A DNA stretch of 20,809 nt from CAYRTD01 sp964426915 (GTDB taxonomy: Bacteria; Bacteroidota; Bacteroidia; Bacteroidales; GCA-2748055). The stretch is from positions 1 through 20,809 of the forward strand of contig CAYRTD010000067.1 in assembly GCA_964426915.1 (NCBI GenBank), written 5' to 3'. How positions within the stretch are numbered: position 1 is the stretch's first letter; each line of letters begins with the position of its first letter. Shown here piece by piece: positions 1 through 8,144 of the stretch. The position numbers and the translations under genes are program-made. The notes under the pieces are model-generated. The model was not told where the DNA came from. It worked only from the letters and a program-made list of their open reading frames with translations, and searched no databases.

Positions 1-21
1 CCATTTTTCCCCAATTTTCCC

Positions 22-29
22 TACCTTTG
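22..29 (+). promoter_or_regulatory. Bacteroidota -7 box for ileS
   Basis: TACCTTTG matches the Bacteroidota sigma-factor -7 consensus TAnnTTTG at every fixed position and lies 34 bp before the ileS start codon. No convincing TTG-type -33 element can be seen, because the window begins only 21 bp upstream. Transcription would start roughly at 35-38. Confidence 0.6.
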
Positions 30-63
30 CAAATTCATAAAAAAAGCAAGCAAACTCAAGAAT

Positions 64-3000
64 ATGAAGTTCACTGAATATGAGAGCCTTAATCTCTCGG
101 AGATAAATAAGGAAGTGCTGAAAAGATGGCAGGAAGAAAATGCATTCGAAAAAAGTCTGTCCAGCCGTAAAGATGATCCGCCTTTTGTGTTTTTTGAAGG
201 TCCTCCCTCGGCCAACGGGAAGCCCGGGATTCATCATGTAATGTCAAGGACTATCAAGGATATTGTGTGTCGTTACAAAACACTCGACGGATACCGTGTC
301 GACCGTAAGGCGGGATGGGATACCCATGGTCTGCCCGTGGAGCTGAGTGTTGAAAAATCTTTGGGAATAACCAAGGAGGATATCGGGAAAAAGATCTCCA
401 TAGCCGAATACAACGAGGCATGCCGTAAAGAGGTGATGAAATATACCCTTGAATGGGAAGAGCTTACCGATAAAATGGGCTACTGGATCAATATGGAAGA
501 TCCTTATATAACCTATGAAAGTAAATATATTGAAACCCTCTGGTGGCTGCTGAAACAGCTTTATAAGAAAGATCTTCTGTACAAGGGATACACCATTCAG
601 CCCTACTCCCCTGCAGCAGGAACCGGCCTCAGCACCCACGAGCTCAATCAGCCGGGCTGCTACCGCGATGTGAAGGATACTACCATAGTGGCACAGTTCA
701 GGGTGAAAAGGGATGAAAATTCTGAAAAACTCTTTGAGGGAACGGATACAGACCTTTTTCTTATGGCATGGACAACTACTCCCTGGACCTTGCCTTCGAA
801 CACCGCACTTGCTACCGGCCCATCAATAAAATACGTGAAGGTAAGGACATTCAATCCTTATACCGGTCAGCCCATTACTGTAATACTCGCGAAAGATCTC
901 AGGAAAGTATACTTCCCTGAACAGAACAGGGAACTTCCCCTGGAAAATTATAAAACGGGTGATAAAAACATCCCCTTTAAAATAATGGCTGAGTACAGCG
1001 GCAATGAACTTTCAGGCATTGCCTATGAACAACTGCTTCCCTGGGTAGATCCGGGCAAGGGCGCCTTCCGGGTGGTAACAGGGTCTTTTGTTACTACCGA
1101 AGACGGTACGGGTATTGTTCATATTGCGCCTACTTTTGGTGCCGACGACTACCGTATATCACAGGAAAACGGTATTCCCCCGCTCGTGGTTAAGGATAAG
1201 GAAGGGAATAATCAGCCCCTGGTAGATAAAAAAGGCCGGTTTTTCCCTCTCGAAAACCTGGATGACAAATTTGTGCGGGAAAAGGTGAATGTTGAAGCCT
1301 ATCGGCCTTTTGCATCGCGTTATGTGAAAAACGAATACGATGAAAGTATTCCTGACGATGCTCCGACAACTGACGTGGATATAGCCGTGAGTCTCAAGCA
1401 CGAGGGGAAAGCTTTCCGCATTGAAAAATACCTGCACAATTATCCGCATTGCTGGAGAACCGATAAGCCTGTGCTTTACTATCCGCTCGATTCATGGTTT
1501 ATACGCACTACCGCCATGAAGGATAAGATGACGGAACTGAACAATAGCATCAACTGGAAACCGGAGTCGACCGGTACGGGAAGATTTGGAAAGTGGCTGG
1601 AAAACCTGGTCGACTGGAACCTTTCCCGGTCAAGATTCTGGGGAACTCCTTTGCCCATATGGGTCACTGAAGACAAAAAAGAACAAAAGTGCATAGGGTC
1701 GCTTGCCGAACTGAAAAAGGAAGTGGAAAATTCTGTGGAAGCAGGGTTCATGGAGGAAAATCCCCTGGCAGACTTCAGGGAAAATGATCTTTCCCCGGAA
1801 AATTATTCGGTCTTCGATATGCATCGCCCCTACGTAGATGACATAGTTCTGGTATCGGAAAGTGGCAAAAAAATGTTCCGCGAACCCGACCTGATCGATG
1901 TGTGGTTCGATTCGGGAGCTATGCCTTTTGCCCAGTGGCATTACCCTTTCGAGAACAAGGAAAGCCTGGGCGATCGATTCCCGGCCGATTTTATCGCGGA
2001 AGGTGTAGATCAGACCCGTGGTTGGTTTTTCACCCTTCATGCCATCGCCGGTATGCTTTTCGATTCTGTGGCCTTTAAAAATATTATTTCCAACGGCCTG
2101 GTTCTCGACAGCAAGGGAAATAAAATGTCCAAACGCCTCGGGAATGCCATCGACCCTTTTGAAACTATCGATAAGCACGGCTCAGATCCCCTTCGCTGGT
2201 ACATGATAACCAATGCACAGCCCTGGGATAATCTTAAATTTGACATTAACGGACTCGATGAGGTAAAAAGAAAGTTTTTCGGAACCTTATATAATACCTA
2301 TTCATTCTTTGCTCTTTATGCAAATGTGGATGGTTTTGCTTACAAAGAAGAAGAAATTCCCCTGAATGAACGTCCGGAAATTGACCGCTGGATCATTTCT
2401 CTCCTGAATTCCCTGAAAAAGGATGTGAAAATGAATTACGATAATTATGAAATCACCAGGGCAGGCAGGCTGATCCAGGACTTCGTGACAGAAAATCTGA
2501 GTAACTGGTATGTGCGTCTTAACAGGAAACGCTACTGGGGAGGTGAATATTCAAAGGACAAGATCTCAGCCTATCAGACACTCTATAAATGCCTGGAAAC
2601 AGTAGCAATACTTGCTTCACCCATTGCTCCTTTCTTCACCGACCGCCTGTTTCGCGATTTAAACGGGGTTACCGGCCGGCTTGAAGAAAGCCTGGTACAT
2701 ATTGCACGTTTCCCCGAAACAGAGGAAAGTGCTATCGACAAGGATCTGGAGGAAAGAATGGAAATTGCCCAGGTTGTTTCATCCATGGTGCTGGGATTAA
2801 GAAGGAAGGTGAATATTAAAGTCCGCCAACCCCTCCAAAAAATGATGGTCCCGGTCACAAGTGATGAATTCCGGGAAAAATTCGAAGCGGTAAAAGATCT
2901 GATCCTATCGGAAGTTAATGTAAAAGAAGTTGAATATATTTCCGGCACCGGTGGAATTCTGGTGAAAAAAATTAAACCCAACTTTAAGAAACTGGGGCCC

Positions 3001-3492
3001 CGATACGGCAAACTTATGAAAGAAATTTCAGCCGCCATAGCAACCATGGATCAGGATGATATTGCCACCTATGAAAGGGAAGGTGCATTCAGTCTCAAAG
3101 TCCAGAATCAGCTGATAAACCTCGGTCCCGAAGATGCAGAGATCATTTCGGAAGATATTCCCGGCTGGCTGGTGGCAAATGAAGGAAAAATTACCATCGC
3201 ACTGGATGTAACAATTAGTGAGGATTTACGTTATGAAGGCATTGCAAGGGAATTCATTAACCGGATCCAGAATTTAAGAAAAGATAGCGGTTTTGAAGTT
3301 ACCGACAAAATAAGTATTGAAATAGAAAAAGATGAAGCGATAAATATAGCCATTGAAAAACATGAAAACTATATTGCTTCCCAGACACTGGCCTCCGAAA
3401 TAAGGCTGGTGGATAGTCTGAATGAGGATAGCCGGATGGTTGAAATAGATGAAGATATCCAAACGAGAATGAAAATTTCAAGACTATCTTAA
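64..3492 (+). CDS. ileS: Isoleucyl-tRNA synthetase
   Basis: Cytoplasmic class I aminoacyl-tRNA synthetase that charges tRNA-Ile with isoleucine. The N-terminal Rossmann signature appears as GPPSANGKPGIHH (about residues 46-58, the HIGH-box region). The second signature KMSKR is at about residues 687-691 within GNKMSKRLGN. Between them lies the editing domain, with TTTPWTLPSN and, later, GTGIVHIAPTFGADD. WFDSGAMPFAQWHYP and FIAEGVDQTRGWFF are typical family blocks. After KMSKS come the anticodon-binding helices and a long C-terminal extension. At 1142 aa it is much longer than the E. coli enzyme (about 940 aa). No C-terminal zinc-binding cysteine cluster is visible, which points to the eukaryote-like IleRS2 type. 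The start codon follows an exact -7 box by 34 bp. Function is certain; the subtype is inferred. Confidence 0.98.
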   Translation: MKFTEYESLNLSEINKEVLKRWQEENAFEKSLSSRKDDPPFVFFEGPPSANGKPGIHHVMSRTIKDIVCRYKTLDGYRVDRKAGWDTHGLPVELSVEKSLGITKEDIGKKISIAEYNEACRKEVMKYTLEWEELTDKMGYWINMEDPYITYESKYIETLWWLLKQLYKKDLLYKGYTIQPYSPAAGTGLSTHELNQPGCYRDVKDTTIVAQFRVKRDENSEKLFEGTDTDLFLMAWTTTPWTLPSNTALATGPSIKYVKVRTFNPYTGQPITVILAKDLRKVYFPEQNRELPLENYKTGDKNIPFKIMAEYSGNELSGIAYEQLLPWVDPGKGAFRVVTGSFVTTEDGTGIVHIAPTFGADDYRISQENGIPPLVVKDKEGNNQPLVDKKGRFFPLENLDDKFVREKVNVEAYRPFASRYVKNEYDESIPDDAPTTDVDIAVSLKHEGKAFRIEKYLHNYPHCWRTDKPVLYYPLDSWFIRTTAMKDKMTELNNSINWKPESTGTGRFGKWLENLVDWNLSRSRFWGTPLPIWVTEDKKEQKCIGSLAELKKEVENSVEAGFMEENPLADFRENDLSPENYSVFDMHRPYVDDIVLVSESGKKMFREPDLIDVWFDSGAMPFAQWHYPFENKESLGDRFPADFIAEGVDQTRGWFFTLHAIAGMLFDSVAFKNIISNGLVLDSKGNKMSKRLGNAIDPFETIDKHGSDPLRWYMITNAQPWDNLKFDINGLDEVKRKFFGTLYNTYSFFALYANVDGFAYKEEEIPLNERPEIDRWIISLLNSLKKDVKMNYDNYEITRAGRLIQDFVTENLSNWYVRLNRKRYWGGEYSKDKISAYQTLYKCLETVAILASPIAPFFTDRLFRDLNGVTGRLEESLVHIARFPETEESAIDKDLEERMEIAQVVSSMVLGLRRKVNIKVRQPLQKMMVPVTSDEFREKFEAVKDLILSEVNVKEVEYISGTGGILVKKIKPNFKKLGPRYGKLMKEISAAIATMDQDDIATYEREGAFSLKVQNQLINLGPEDAEIISEDIPGWLVANEGKITIALDVTISEDLRYEGIAREFINRIQNLRKDSGFEVTDKISIEIEKDEAINIAIEKHENYIASQTLASEIRLVDSLNEDSRMVEIDEDIQTRMKISRLS

Positions 3493-3519
3493 AACAGTTT
3501 TTTATTTCAAAAAAATTCC

Positions 3520-3527
3520 TAATTTTA
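3520..3527 (+). promoter_or_regulatory. Possible -7 box before the dksA-like gene
   Basis: TAATTTTA matches TAnnTTTG at all fixed positions except the last base. It lies 23 bp before the ATG at 3551, in the 58-bp gap after ileS. It could give the dksA-like gene its own transcript. No clear -33 element is visible, so readthrough from ileS is equally possible. Confidence 0.35.
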
Positions 3528-3550
3528 GCGAAACAATAAAAATTATTACC

Positions 3551-3931
3551 ATGGCGGAAAAGATGAAATATACAGATGAGGAACTGCAGGAATTTAAGAA
3601 TATTATTCTTATGAAGCTTGAAAAAGCCAGGGAAGATTATGACATCCTGAAAAGTTCCATAACCCAGAGTGATAATAATGATACACAGGATACTTCTCCC
3701 ACTTTTAAAGTGCTGGAAGAAGGCGCTGCAACATTATCCAAGGAAGAAGCAGGCAAACTGGCTCAGCGTCAGTCCAAATTTATCCAGCATCTTCAGGCTG
3801 CACTGGTTCGTATTGAAAACAAAACTTACGGGATTTGCCGTGAGACCGGAACCCTTATTCCCAAAGAAAGATTACGGGCTGTTCCGCATGCTACCCTCAG
3901 CATAGAAGCGAAAGAAAAGGGCGGTAAATAA
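3551..3931 (+). CDS. DksA/TraR-family protein lacking zinc-finger cysteines
   Basis: A 126-aa protein related to DksA/TraR regulators, which bind in the secondary channel of RNA polymerase and act with ppGpp. A charged helical N-terminal half (about residues 8-90) is consistent with the coiled-coil hairpin of the family. The C-terminal block YGICRETGTLIPKERLRAVPHATLSIEAK aligns with the family's YGxCxxCGxxIxxxRLxAxPxAxxCxxC region. Only one cysteine (C96) remains where the family has four, so a metal-binding finger is not possible. In my experience this form is common in Bacteroidota, so it is probably functional, not decayed. The gene is 58 bp after ileS and is followed by a terminator-like hairpin. 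Whether it binds RNA polymerase cannot be seen from sequence. Confidence 0.85.
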   Translation: MAEKMKYTDEELQEFKNIILMKLEKAREDYDILKSSITQSDNNDTQDTSPTFKVLEEGAATLSKEEAGKLAQRQSKFIQHLQAALVRIENKTYGICRETGTLIPKERLRAVPHATLSIEAKEKGGK

Positions 3932-3959
3932 ATTTTAACTTAGAAAAAATTAATCCTGA

Positions 3960-3995
3960 AAACCGCAGAAGCAAACGTTCTCTGCGGTTTCATTT
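3960..3995 (+). terminator. Rho-independent terminator-like hairpin
   Basis: A perfect 10-bp stem, AAACCGCAGA (3960-3969) and TCTGCGGTTT (3981-3990), encloses an 11-nt loop and runs into CATTTT. It ends the dksA-like transcript. It finishes only 11 bp before the lspA start codon, so lspA must be transcribed either through it or from a promoter overlapping it. Confidence 0.7.
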
Positions 3996-4001
3996 TATAT
4001 T

Positions 4002-4634
4002 ATGAGTTTAGCAAAGAAGTCAGTTTTAATAATTTTCCTGGTCCTCCTTGCCGACCAGGTGCTGAAATTTATTATTAAAACCAATATGGAACTGTATGAA
4101 GACATTCATATTCTTGGCAATTGGTTCATTCTAAAGTTTATTGAAAATGATGGCATGGCATTTGGCCTCAATCTTCCCGGAAATCATGGAAAACTTATAC
4201 TTACCCTCTTTCGTATTATTGCTGTTATAGCCATCGGATTATATCTTCGCCATCTTATTAAGATCCGGTCACATGCCGGATTAATAATTTCCGTTTCCCT
4301 CATACTTGCTGGTGCACTGGGTAATATCATCGACAGCGTTCTTTATGGGGTGATCTTCTCGGAAAGTACTCCCTACGCAACAGCAACGCTTTTCCCTGAA
4401 GGAGGAGGATACGGAACCCTCATGCATGGTCATGTGGTAGATATGTTTTATTTCCCCGTCCTCAGAGGTGACTGGCCCGACTGGATCCCGTTCATGGGTG
4501 GTAAAAGATTTGAATTTTTCAGACCCGTATTTAATATCGCCGATGCATCTATAACCACCGGAGTATTCCTCATTCTTATATTCCAGAAACGATTCTTTGC
4601 GGAAGAACAACAGGCTGAACTATATCAGCACTAA
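4002..4634 (+). CDS. lspA: Lipoprotein signal peptidase (signal peptidase II)
   Basis: Inner-membrane aspartyl protease that cleaves the signal peptide from diacylglyceryl-modified prolipoproteins. The protein has four hydrophobic segments (about residues 7-25, 66-86, 91-110 and 182-197). The conserved blocks are DQxxK near residues 18-22, the FIENDGMAFG block (46-55), GALGNIID (104-111) and GHVVDM with the first catalytic aspartate at D147. PVFNIADASI carries the second catalytic aspartate at D181. At 210 aa it is longer than the E. coli enzyme, mainly through an insert at about residues 117-172 between the GNxxD and FNxAD motifs. Such an insert is usual in Bacteroidota homologues. The stop lies 38 bp from the end of the convergent tetR-type gene. 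The hairpin 11 bp before its ATG is unusual. Confidence 0.96.
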   Translation: MSLAKKSVLIIFLVLLADQVLKFIIKTNMELYEDIHILGNWFILKFIENDGMAFGLNLPGNHGKLILTLFRIIAVIAIGLYLRHLIKIRSHAGLIISVSLILAGALGNIIDSVLYGVIFSESTPYATATLFPEGGGYGTLMHGHVVDMFYFPVLRGDWPDWIPFMGGKRFEFFRPVFNIADASITTGVFLILIFQKRFFAEEQQAELYQH

Positions 4635-4672
4635 TCCGGGAACGGAAACCCAGACTAAAATAGCGGAAAGAA

Positions 4673-5263
4673 TTACTTTCCCCTTTTCACCAGCCCGTAA
4701 AAAAGGAACTGAATAAGATTATCCAGACGCTTTTCAATATCCCCGTGCTCTTTCCTGATAAATAAGGGAATCTCCAGTCCCTTCATAGCCGTAACCAGAG
4801 CAACCGCAGCCAGTTCAGGATCATCAATAACGAATTCCTCATTTTCCATTCCTTTTTTCAGTATGGAAGAAACAACCTCGATCTCACGACGATCATATTC
4901 TTTGCGTATCTGCTCGATAAATTCCAGATGAGCAAGAGAATCACTTTTCAGAGCGGCATAAAAGTTGGTAAGAGTCTTCATCTTGTGCATCCTGAAAAGT
5001 ATATAGGTTTTTAACTGTTCAATGGGATCTTCCACCTTTGAAACGGCCGTTTTCAGGTCCTTTTTGAGTTCTTCCGCTTCCTTTTCAACCACGGCACGAA
5101 AAATATCTTCCTTGGATGCAAAATAATAATAAATGGAACTCTTTCCTTTATTGGTGGCCATGGCTATCTCTTCCATGGTCGTTTTTTTAAATCCGAAGCG
5201 GGTAAAGATCTTACCGGCTACACGTATAATGTGCGATCTTACTTCATCTTTCTGAACAACCAT
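4673..5263 (-). CDS. TetR/AcrR-family transcriptional regulator
   Basis: A 196-aa cytoplasmic DNA-binding regulator. The N-terminal helix-turn-helix domain spans about residues 5-55 and contains IFTRFGFKKTTMEEIA and KSSIYYYFASKEDIF, a standard TetR signature. The remainder is helical, as expected for the ligand-binding and dimerisation domain, and its ligand is unknown. I start at the ATG at 5263 (MVVQKDEVRS). The open frame extends 23 codons further to a GTG at 5332, but that stretch is hydrophobic and unlike the family. The gene is divergent from the sugar-transferase gene, with 239 bp between start codons, so it may control its neighbour, itself, or distant genes. Its 3' end converges on lspA. 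Confidence 0.9.
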   Translation of the reverse strand: MVVQKDEVRSHIIRVAGKIFTRFGFKKTTMEEIAMATNKGKSSIYYYFASKEDIFRAVVEKEAEELKKDLKTAVSKVEDPIEQLKTYILFRMHKMKTLTNFYAALKSDSLAHLEFIEQIRKEYDRREIEVVSSILKKGMENEEFVIDDPELAAVALVTAMKGLEIPLFIRKEHGDIEKRLDNLIQFLFYGLVKRGK

Positions 5264-5343
5264 GGAACAAGGTGTTAATAGGTGAAAATAGCGTAATATC
5301 AGAAGTCCGCAAGCTAAGGACAAAACCCCCACTGGAATTTTTG

Positions 5344-5351
5344 TAAATTTA
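5344..5351 (-). promoter_or_regulatory. Possible -7 box for the tetR-type gene
   Basis: TAAATTTA on the minus strand (also a palindrome) matches TAnnTTTG except for the last base. A TTTG lies 16 bp upstream of it on that strand, a plausible -33 element. Transcription would start near 5337 with a leader of about 70 nt before the ATG at 5263. That start would leave the in-frame GTG at 5332 almost no leader. Confidence 0.35.
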
Positions 5352-5473
5352 AACTCTGTTTAATCATCAAACAAATTTTTATCGAATAAACTGGTCTGAA
5401 AGTCAAAAAATAGTATTACAGTCCCAAATATGAAAAAAAAACCAGATGTATATTTTTTACCTTCTTTTTTAAT

Positions 5474-5481
5474 TAGATTTG
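5474..5481 (+). promoter_or_regulatory. Bacteroidota -7 box for the sugar-transferase gene
   Basis: TAGATTTG is an exact TAnnTTTG match. The only upstream alternative start of the following gene, a TTG at 5479, lies inside this box. Translation therefore most likely starts at the ATG at 5503, about 15 nt after the expected transcription start. Confidence 0.6.
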
Positions 5482-5502
5482 CATAAATTATCAGGAATTT
5501 TT

Positions 5503-7023
5503 ATGAACAGATCGAGAGTTTTCCGGATGGTGATAGTTGATGCGATCATCCTGATACTGTCTTTTTTACTGGTAGTGACCTACAAACCCGGCACAGCCAA
5601 CTATCTGTCCTGGCGTTACCTCACAGGTCTGGGAATATTAATGGTAACATGGCTTGCCGCTTCACTCTATTTTAAAAAATACCGCTTTAGAAAAAAATAC
5701 AGCTTCGATCGGATAAGCAGGCAGATCGTTTTGTCCAATATGTTTTCTGTGGCCGTTATTTCAATTTTTGTAATTATCCTGGAAGTGTCGGGCTACTCCC
5801 GCCTGGTATTCTTCGGTACGGCAGCGGTCGCCACCCTTTTCGAAATAATAACGGCAAATCTGTATTTTTTGCTCATCCACACAAAGAATAACAAAACCGA
5901 TCTCTACAACCCTCCTCCAAAAGCTTATGAACTGAAAAAAGCAGGAGAAGCCATAAATTATGCTGATATATCACTATCTGCTAATTATGTTAAAGAAGCA
6001 ATTATCAGTGAATGTGGCGAAAAAGCATTTTCTTTCCTTGAAAAACATGTGAATACAAAGGAAAATAAATTGCTCTGCCTTTCCACAACCACCCGATTTA
6101 ACGTGGAATTTCAGCCTGAGAACCACTTCACAAGGATCATTAACCTGAAAAGGGTGAACGATATACAATACATTAACAAGTTTTTTGAAACGGTAAACCG
6201 GAAATTGCCTGAAGGGGGAATATTTATGGGTTGCGTTGAAACCAAAGACCAGAGAAAAAAGAGAATACTGAAAAAGTTTCCGCCGGTTATTAACTGGATT
6301 TACTATACCCTCGATTTTATCCTGAAGAGGATCTTTCCTAAGTTTATGCTTACCAAAAAATTCTACTTTCTACTTACCAGAGGAAACAACCGGGTGCTTT
6401 CCAGGGCAGAGGTTCTGGGCAGGCTATATTCCTGCGGATTTGCTGAAGTGGATGAAAAGGATATTGAAGGTCACTATTATTTCGTTATGAAAAAGGAATG
6501 CAGTCCCGCCTATGACATGAACCCTACCTACGGACCCTTTATCAAACTGACACGTGTGGGTAAGAACGGCAAACTCATCAAAGTATATAAAATGCGTACC
6601 ATGCATCCCTATGCAGAATACCTTCAGGATTATATTTTCAGGAAAAACTATCTTGAAGACGGGGGGAAATTCAAGGATGATTTCCGGATAACAGGTGTAG
6701 GTAAGATTATGCGAAAGCTTTGGCTTGATGAACTTCCCATGATATTCAATCTAATAAAAGGGGATATGAAAATAGTGGGAGTACGCCCCATTAGCAAACA
6801 CTATTATAACCTTTACTCTGAAGAGCTCAGGAAAAAACGCATTAAGACAAAACCCGGTCTTATCCCTCCTTTTTACGCAGATTTGCCCAAAACACTGGAA
6901 GAAATACAGAATTCGGAACTTCGATACCTGAAAGCGCATGAAAAACATCCCCTGCGAACCGATCTCAGGTATTTTTACAAGGCCACAGTAAATATCCTGG
7001 TCAAAAAGGCCCGCTCACAATAA
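5503..7023 (+). CDS. Sugar transferase with four-helix N-terminus and methyltransferase-like middle
   Basis: A 506-aa membrane protein that I read as a polyprenyl-phosphate sugar-1-phosphate transferase, the enzyme type that starts assembly of exopolysaccharide or O-antigen units on the lipid carrier. Four hydrophobic segments fill about the first 130 residues. The C-terminal bacterial sugar transferase domain (about residues 345-500) shows VYKMRTM, then LDELPMIFNLIKGDMKIVGVRP, then KTKPGLIPPFYADLP, all diagnostic. The middle (about 150-335) lacks the usual FDxxxS...P membrane re-entrant segment in recognisable form. Instead it contains LPEGGIFMG and LSRAEVLGRLYSCGF, which resemble the late part of a SAM-dependent methyltransferase fold without its glycine-rich SAM loop. 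I chose the ATG at 5503 because the alternative TTG (5479) sits in the -7 box. The gene is not beside other glycan genes here. Confidence 0.85.
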   Translation: MNRSRVFRMVIVDAIILILSFLLVVTYKPGTANYLSWRYLTGLGILMVTWLAASLYFKKYRFRKKYSFDRISRQIVLSNMFSVAVISIFVIILEVSGYSRLVFFGTAAVATLFEIITANLYFLLIHTKNNKTDLYNPPPKAYELKKAGEAINYADISLSANYVKEAIISECGEKAFSFLEKHVNTKENKLLCLSTTTRFNVEFQPENHFTRIINLKRVNDIQYINKFFETVNRKLPEGGIFMGCVETKDQRKKRILKKFPPVINWIYYTLDFILKRIFPKFMLTKKFYFLLTRGNNRVLSRAEVLGRLYSCGFAEVDEKDIEGHYYFVMKKECSPAYDMNPTYGPFIKLTRVGKNGKLIKVYKMRTMHPYAEYLQDYIFRKNYLEDGGKFKDDFRITGVGKIMRKLWLDELPMIFNLIKGDMKIVGVRPISKHYYNLYSEELRKKRIKTKPGLIPPFYADLPKTLEEIQNSELRYLKAHEKHPLRTDLRYFYKATVNILVKKARSQ

Positions 7024-7028
7024 GATAA

Positions 7029-7052
7029 GTAAGTTGGACATTTCCACCTTAC
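7029..7052 (+). terminator. Possible weak terminator hairpin
   Basis: GTAAGTTGG (7029-7037) can pair with CCACCTTAC (7044-7052) at eight of nine positions, with a 6-nt loop, just after the sugar-transferase stop. The T-rich run follows only after another 17 bp or so, so this is a weak call. Confidence 0.3.
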
Positions 7053-7079
7053 CAGGCCAGCCCATTCATTTTCTTTTTT

Positions 7080-7087
7080 TATTTTTA
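7080..7087 (+). promoter_or_regulatory. Possible -7 box for the histidine kinase gene
   Basis: TATTTTTA, 19 bp before the ATG at 7107, differs from TAnnTTTG only at the last base. It is the same sequence that forms the -7 part of the three LytTR-type promoters further on. It would give a short leader of roughly 10-12 nt. Confidence 0.35.
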
Positions 7088-7106
7088 CATCCAATAAATT
7101 ACAACC

Positions 7107-8144
7107 ATGAAATCATCCCCACGTGAACTGGCGATTTATATTGCACTAATTATTGCATCCCTTTTCGGAGGCATTATGCTTATTTTAACTTATTTCAAGA
7201 TCGAACGGCTTTGGATCCCGGTTCTTATCGCCCTTGTTCTTTTTTTTATTCTTACATATGTTATTGTTTATAAAACCCTTACAAATTTTATCTTTGAGAA
7301 GATCCAGCCGGTATATAAAACCATCCACGATTTTACCGAGACACAGAAAGAACTGAAAAAAAAAATCGACCAGGATGATCTAATCACACAGGTGAATAAA
7401 GAGGTGGAAGACTGGGCAGACAGTAAAACAAAGGAGATCAAAAAGCTAAAACAACTCGAGAAATACAGAAAGGATTTTGTTGGGAATGTTTCCCATGAGC
7501 TGAAAACACCGATATTCAATATTCAGGGCTACATTCTTACCCTGCTGGACGGCGGACTTGAAGACACATCCATAAACCGCCTCTATCTGCAGCGTACGGA
7601 AAAAAGCATAAACAGGATGATCTCCATTGTTGAAGATCTTGAATCTATCTCCAGACTGGAGTCGGGAGAAGTGAAACCCCATTTGGAAACTTTTGATATT
7701 ATTAAACTGGTGGAAGAGGTCTTTGAGAGCATGGAAATGAGAGCGAAAGAAAAAGGAATAAAGCTCAATTTCGGATCCAGCTATAATAAACCTGTTAAAG
7801 TTCTTGCAGACCGCAAACGCCTTCTGGAAGTAGTGAATAACCTGGTGATAAATTCCATCAATTATGGAAAGAAGAATGGAAAAACCACAGTTTCCTTCAT
7901 GGACATGGGCCAGAATGTTCTCGTGGATGTTACCGACGACGGAATAGGGATTTCCGATAAAGATATCCCCCGCATTTTCGAACGTTTCTACCGTACCGAT
8001 AAATCACGCTCGCGCGACCAGGGGGGAACCGGTCTCGGCCTTGCTATCGTTAAACATATTATCGAAGCCCACAACCAGTCTATTAACGTACGTTCAAAAC
8101 TGAATAAAGGAAGTTCTTTTGTGTTCACGCTTAAAAAGGTTTAG
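7107..8144 (+). CDS. PhoR-like sensor histidine kinase
   Basis: A 345-aa membrane sensor kinase. Two transmembrane segments (about residues 8-30 and 36-56) leave almost no periplasmic loop, so the signal is probably sensed in or at the membrane. A charged helical linker (about 60-120) leads to the HisKA domain, with the H-box NVSHELKTPI and phospho-acceptor H130. The HATPase_c domain follows: N-box NNLVINSINYG, G1 DDGIGI, F-box RFYRTDKSRSR, and G2 GGTGLGLAIVKHIIEAH. All catalytic elements are present. No response regulator gene adjoins it. The upstream neighbour is the sugar transferase, and downstream a broken receptor gene begins within about six bases of the kinase stop codon. I infer that a cognate regulator may have been lost when that junction formed, but it may equally be encoded elsewhere. 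Confidence 0.95.
   Translation: MKSSPRELAIYIALIIASLFGGIMLILTYFKIERLWIPVLIALVLFFILTYVIVYKTLTNFIFEKIQPVYKTIHDFTETQKELKKKIDQDDLITQVNKEVEDWADSKTKEIKKLKQLEKYRKDFVGNVSHELKTPIFNIQGYILTLLDGGLEDTSINRLYLQRTEKSINRMISIVEDLESISRLESGEVKPHLETFDIIKLVEEVFESMEMRAKEKGIKLNFGSSYNKPVKVLADRKRLLEVVNNLVINSINYGKKNGKTTVSFMDMGQNVLVDVTDDGIGISDKDIPRIFERFYRTDKSRSRDQGGTGLGLAIVKHIIEAHNQSINVRSKLNKGSSFVFTLKKV

Noticed and set aside
1630..2178. A 182-codon minus-strand open frame inside ileS.
   Set aside because: It lies wholly opposite conserved synthetase motifs and encodes no recognisable domain.
5264..5332. Extension of the tetR-type protein by 23 residues to a GTG start.
   Set aside because: The added residues are hydrophobic and unlike the family, the codon is GTG, and the likely transcription start would be only a few bases away.
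7033..7088. AGTTGGAC and CATTCA upstream of a TATTTTTAC in front of the PhoR-like kinase, resembling a fourth operator.
   Set aside because: The CATTCA lies only about a dozen bases from the -7 region instead of 32, and GTTGGAC is in the opposite orientation, so the conserved geometry is absent.
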